6,523 nt of DNA from an uncultured Bacillota bacterium. Lineage in GTDB: Bacteria; Bacillota; Clostridia; Caldicoprobacterales; UBA3941. Positions 4,506 through 6,523 of the stretch are shown here, one piece after another. The stretch is taken from NCBI GenBank assembly GCA_937960725.1, contig CALGOY010000168.1, positions 1 to 6,523 of the forward strand, given 5' to 3'. The notes under the pieces are model-generated. The model searched no databases. It was not told where the DNA came from and saw nothing but the letters and a program-made list of their open reading frames with translations. The position numbers and the translations under genes are program-made. How positions within the stretch are numbered: position 1 is the stretch's first letter; the number at the start of each line of letters is the position of its first letter.

Positions 4506-6523
4506 TTACTCTTTGTAATACAGAATTTCTCCTGCAAAGTTAGCCATAATCTGATAGCCGTCTTCTGGAACATTTCCTAACTTATCGGAGACAATCAGAG
4601 GTATCATTACATTTTCAACAGGAACCAAGAGGAATAGAGTATCATACATGGTCTGCTCCCATTCCTTCATATATGTTCCGATTGCTTCAAGACTGTCACT
4701 ATACTGCATCTTTCTATAGAGATCGAAGATCGGTTTTAAATCATCTGGCGGTTCAACGCCATCTTCACCGAAGGTTCTATACCACCGCGTAAATCCATAC
4801 GAAGTCTTTGCAGCATCTCCGAGGAATACCCAATCTAACATATATGGATTACCCTGTATTACCGGGAGATCCAACCAAGTATTTACAACAATCTGGGTTT
4901 CGTTGGCCTCGACACGGGAAGTTAATAAAGACGAATCTATCTGATTCATCCTTACATTCAATCCAATATCCTTCCAGTTTTCTACTATAATCTCAATCAT
5001 AGGCACAAAGTCTGTAGAAGGAGCGCTAGTCTCTATAATAAGTTCTAGCTTTGAGCCGTCGGGCCTTAGACGGAAGCCATTGGAGTCTCTCTTATCAAGT
5101 CCAATTTCATCTAACAGCTGATTCGCTTTTTCTGGATCGTATTCACCGGGAGTAATCTGGGGGATCTCACCGAAAGTGTTATAGACTGCATCGATGATTT
5201 CTTCGCGGTTGATTGCTAGATTGAGAGCTTCTCTAAACTTTTTATTCCAGAATAGTTCGCGCAATCCCTCGTCTGGGGTACTATAGTTAAAAGTAATAGG
5301 TGTTACATTGTGAAGTTTCAAAAGTTTTACTAAATAACCGCCCTTAGCTTCATTCTCTTTATACATGGCCACTTCTTTTACAGAAACAGCTTGGCGTGCT
5401 AAATCTACTTCCCCGCCCATTATCTTCATGGGAAGCATATCAACGGACGTCACGGTATCGGCCCTTATCTCGTCGATATAGGGAAGCTGATTGCCTTCCG
5501 CATCTACTTTGAAGTAATAGGGATTTCTTTTTAGTATAGCAACTTGAGCGCTAGGCATATCTACCAATACATAAGCCGATAAAGTCGGACAGCCAATTCT
5601 AGTTTCAGACAAAGCTCCACCGCTCCATGAATATAAGCTGTGTAACCTATACCATTCATTTTCTCCCAGCTCATTTTCTTCCAACAGGGGCTTAAGCTCC
5701 TCCAAGGGGGTGTATTTTATATGGAACTGTTTCATATAGTGGCTGGGCTGAATCAATGGACCGGCATCCCATGTCTGCCAGTGCAGGCTCAAAGTGTATG
5801 GAAACAATGCATAAGGATCTTTAAACTTAATGCGGAAAGTATATTCATCTACTATCTCTAGCTCACAAGGAGTACCGTCGGAGTTTGCCAGCCAAGTTGG
5901 AAATACAGGGGTCAATTCTTCGTTTAGTAAAACATCTTCATAGGCATAGCGGACATCTTCCGTCGTGAGGGGCTCTCCATCAGACCATTTCATTCCTTTT
6001 CTCATATAAAAAGTAAACTCCCTGGCATCTTCTGACATATCAAAGCCTTCAAGGATATTGCCAACAGGCTTTTCTCCAGGAGATCCAAATCCAGGCTGAT
6101 TAAGCAGCGGTTCGCGGTTTATAGCCCACCATTCGCCACCGCCGGGACTGCCGGGATTTACAACTCTCAATGTACCTCCGTATTTTCCAATCTCGATTTC
6201 AGGCATATCTTCGAGGGGAATCTCCGTACCAGCTGTATAAATTAAAGGATTTTCCGGAAGCCTTTCCTCTACAGGTGGCAGCTCTCCTTTTTCTACCATT
6301 TCAGCTAGCATCGGAGCCTCGTTAAACTCTGTAATTTCAGTAGGCTCAGCAGCTTTTTCACTATCTGATTTTTCCTCATCGGATGTTTTGGCTTCATCCG
6401 ACTTACTCTCTTCCGCACTGGATTTACCCTCTTGATTAGTTGCTTTATTTTGACTGCTACCGCATCCTGTAAATAGGGTTAAAAAAATTAGAACAAAAAC
6501 AAGGAGTAAAGCAAATAACCTTT
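4506..6523 (-). CDS. Family 5 extracellular solute-binding lipoprotein of the ABC importer (5' end cut by the window edge)
   Basis: This is the substrate receptor of the importer, lipid-anchored outside the membrane. The reading frame stays open to the window edge, giving 671 complete codons; the initiator and probably only a few residues are missing. The visible N-terminus is a hydrophobic signal segment RLFALLLVFVLIFLTLF followed by the lipobox LFTGC, with the lipidated cysteine at codon 6464-6462 (residue 20 of the visible part). A low-complexity Ser/Glu/Lys/Asp/Thr linker (about 21-60) precedes the folded part. Family 5 (SBP_bac_5) signs are KYGGTLRV (113-120), FTFYMRKGMKWSDGEP (169-184), TTEDVRYAYEDVL, FREALNLAINREEI (429-442) and YDPEKANQLLDE (461-472). 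It is much larger than typical peptide-binding proteins of about 540 residues, and motifs such as QPSHYMKQFHIKYT and TPITFN recall members tied to oligosaccharide uptake. The methionine at 6311 is internal, lacks a signal peptide and should not be taken as the start. The operon promoter must lie beyond the right edge. Confidence 0.95.
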   Translation of the reverse strand, partial: RLFALLLVFVLIFLTLFTGCGSSQNKATNQEGKSSAEESKSDEAKTSDEEKSDSEKAAEPTEITEFNEAPMLAEMVEKGELPPVEERLPENPLIYTAGTEIPLEDMPEIEIGKYGGTLRVVNPGSPGGGEWWAINREPLLNQPGFGSPGEKPVGNILEGFDMSEDAREFTFYMRKGMKWSDGEPLTTEDVRYAYEDVLLNEELTPVFPTWLANSDGTPCELEIVDEYTFRIKFKDPYALFPYTLSLHWQTWDAGPLIQPSHYMKQFHIKYTPLEELKPLLEENELGENEWYRLHSLYSWSGGALSETRIGCPTLSAYVLVDMPSAQVAILKRNPYYFKVDAEGNQLPYIDEIRADTVTSVDMLPMKIMGGEVDLARQAVSVKEVAMYKENEAKGGYLVKLLKLHNVTPITFNYSTPDEGLRELFWNKKFREALNLAINREEIIDAVYNTFGEIPQITPGEYDPEKANQLLDEIGLDKRDSNGFRLRPDGSKLELIIETSAPSTDFVPMIEIIVENWKDIGLNVRMNQIDSSLLTSRVEANETQIVVNTWLDLPVIQGNPYMLDWVFLGDAAKTSYGFTRWYRTFGEDGVEPPDDLKPIFDLYRKMQYSDSLEAIGTYMKEWEQTMYDTLFLLVPVENVMIPLIVSDKLGNVPEDGYQIMANFAGEILYYKE

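Noticed and set aside
6340..6460. Possible coding repeat in the Ser/Glu/Lys/Asp stretch of the receptor
   Set aside because: The pattern is irregular low complexity typical of linkers after a lipobox; I could find no fixed repeat unit.
1..6523. CRISPR array, insertion sequence, attachment site or toxin-antitoxin pair
   Set aside because: I saw no spaced direct repeats, transposase or integrase motifs, duplicated tRNA end or small gene pair; the tRNA has no partial copy elsewhere in the window.

Overview
The window holds one five-gene operon for an ABC importer of the peptide/nickel/oligosaccharide (Opp/Dpp) family, followed by a tRNA-Arg gene. Everything is on the minus strand, so the operon reads from right to left. 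The sequence is moderately AT-rich, has strong purine-rich Shine-Dalgarno sites and encodes a lipoprotein-type binding protein. Together these suggest a Gram-positive-type Firmicute, most likely a clostridial lineage. This placement is inference; there is no phylogenetic marker here beyond the genes themselves.

Layout in transcription order: (1) 6523-4506, the substrate-binding lipoprotein, whose first few codons lie beyond the right edge. (2) A 68-base gap with a perfect 10-bp hairpin and a strong ribosome binding site. (3) 4437-3433, the first permease (OppB type). (4) 3433-2252, the second permease (OppC type), whose start overlaps the previous stop as TAATG. (5) 2234-1227, the OppD-type ATPase. 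(6) 1234-218, the OppF-type ATPase, overlapping the previous gene by 8 bases. (7) A 12-bp hairpin at 177-204. (8) A near-consensus sigma-A promoter at 97-125 that drives tRNA-Arg(CCU) at 84-8.

The five proteins form a complete importer: a lipid-anchored receptor binds substrate outside the membrane, two permeases form the channel, and two ATPases drive transport. Several features match a subgroup of the family that imports oligosaccharides rather than peptides. These are the PPGD motif of the first permease, the roughly 90-residue extracellular loop of the second, and the sequence style of the large binding protein. I therefore regard glycan uptake as at least as likely as peptide uptake. No glycosidase, peptidase or regulator is visible to settle the question.

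I found no undescribed system. The points most worth checking are the substrate class, the hairpin between the binding protein and permease genes, the four-cysteine C-termini of both ATPases, and a G1-U72 pair in the tRNA acceptor stem.
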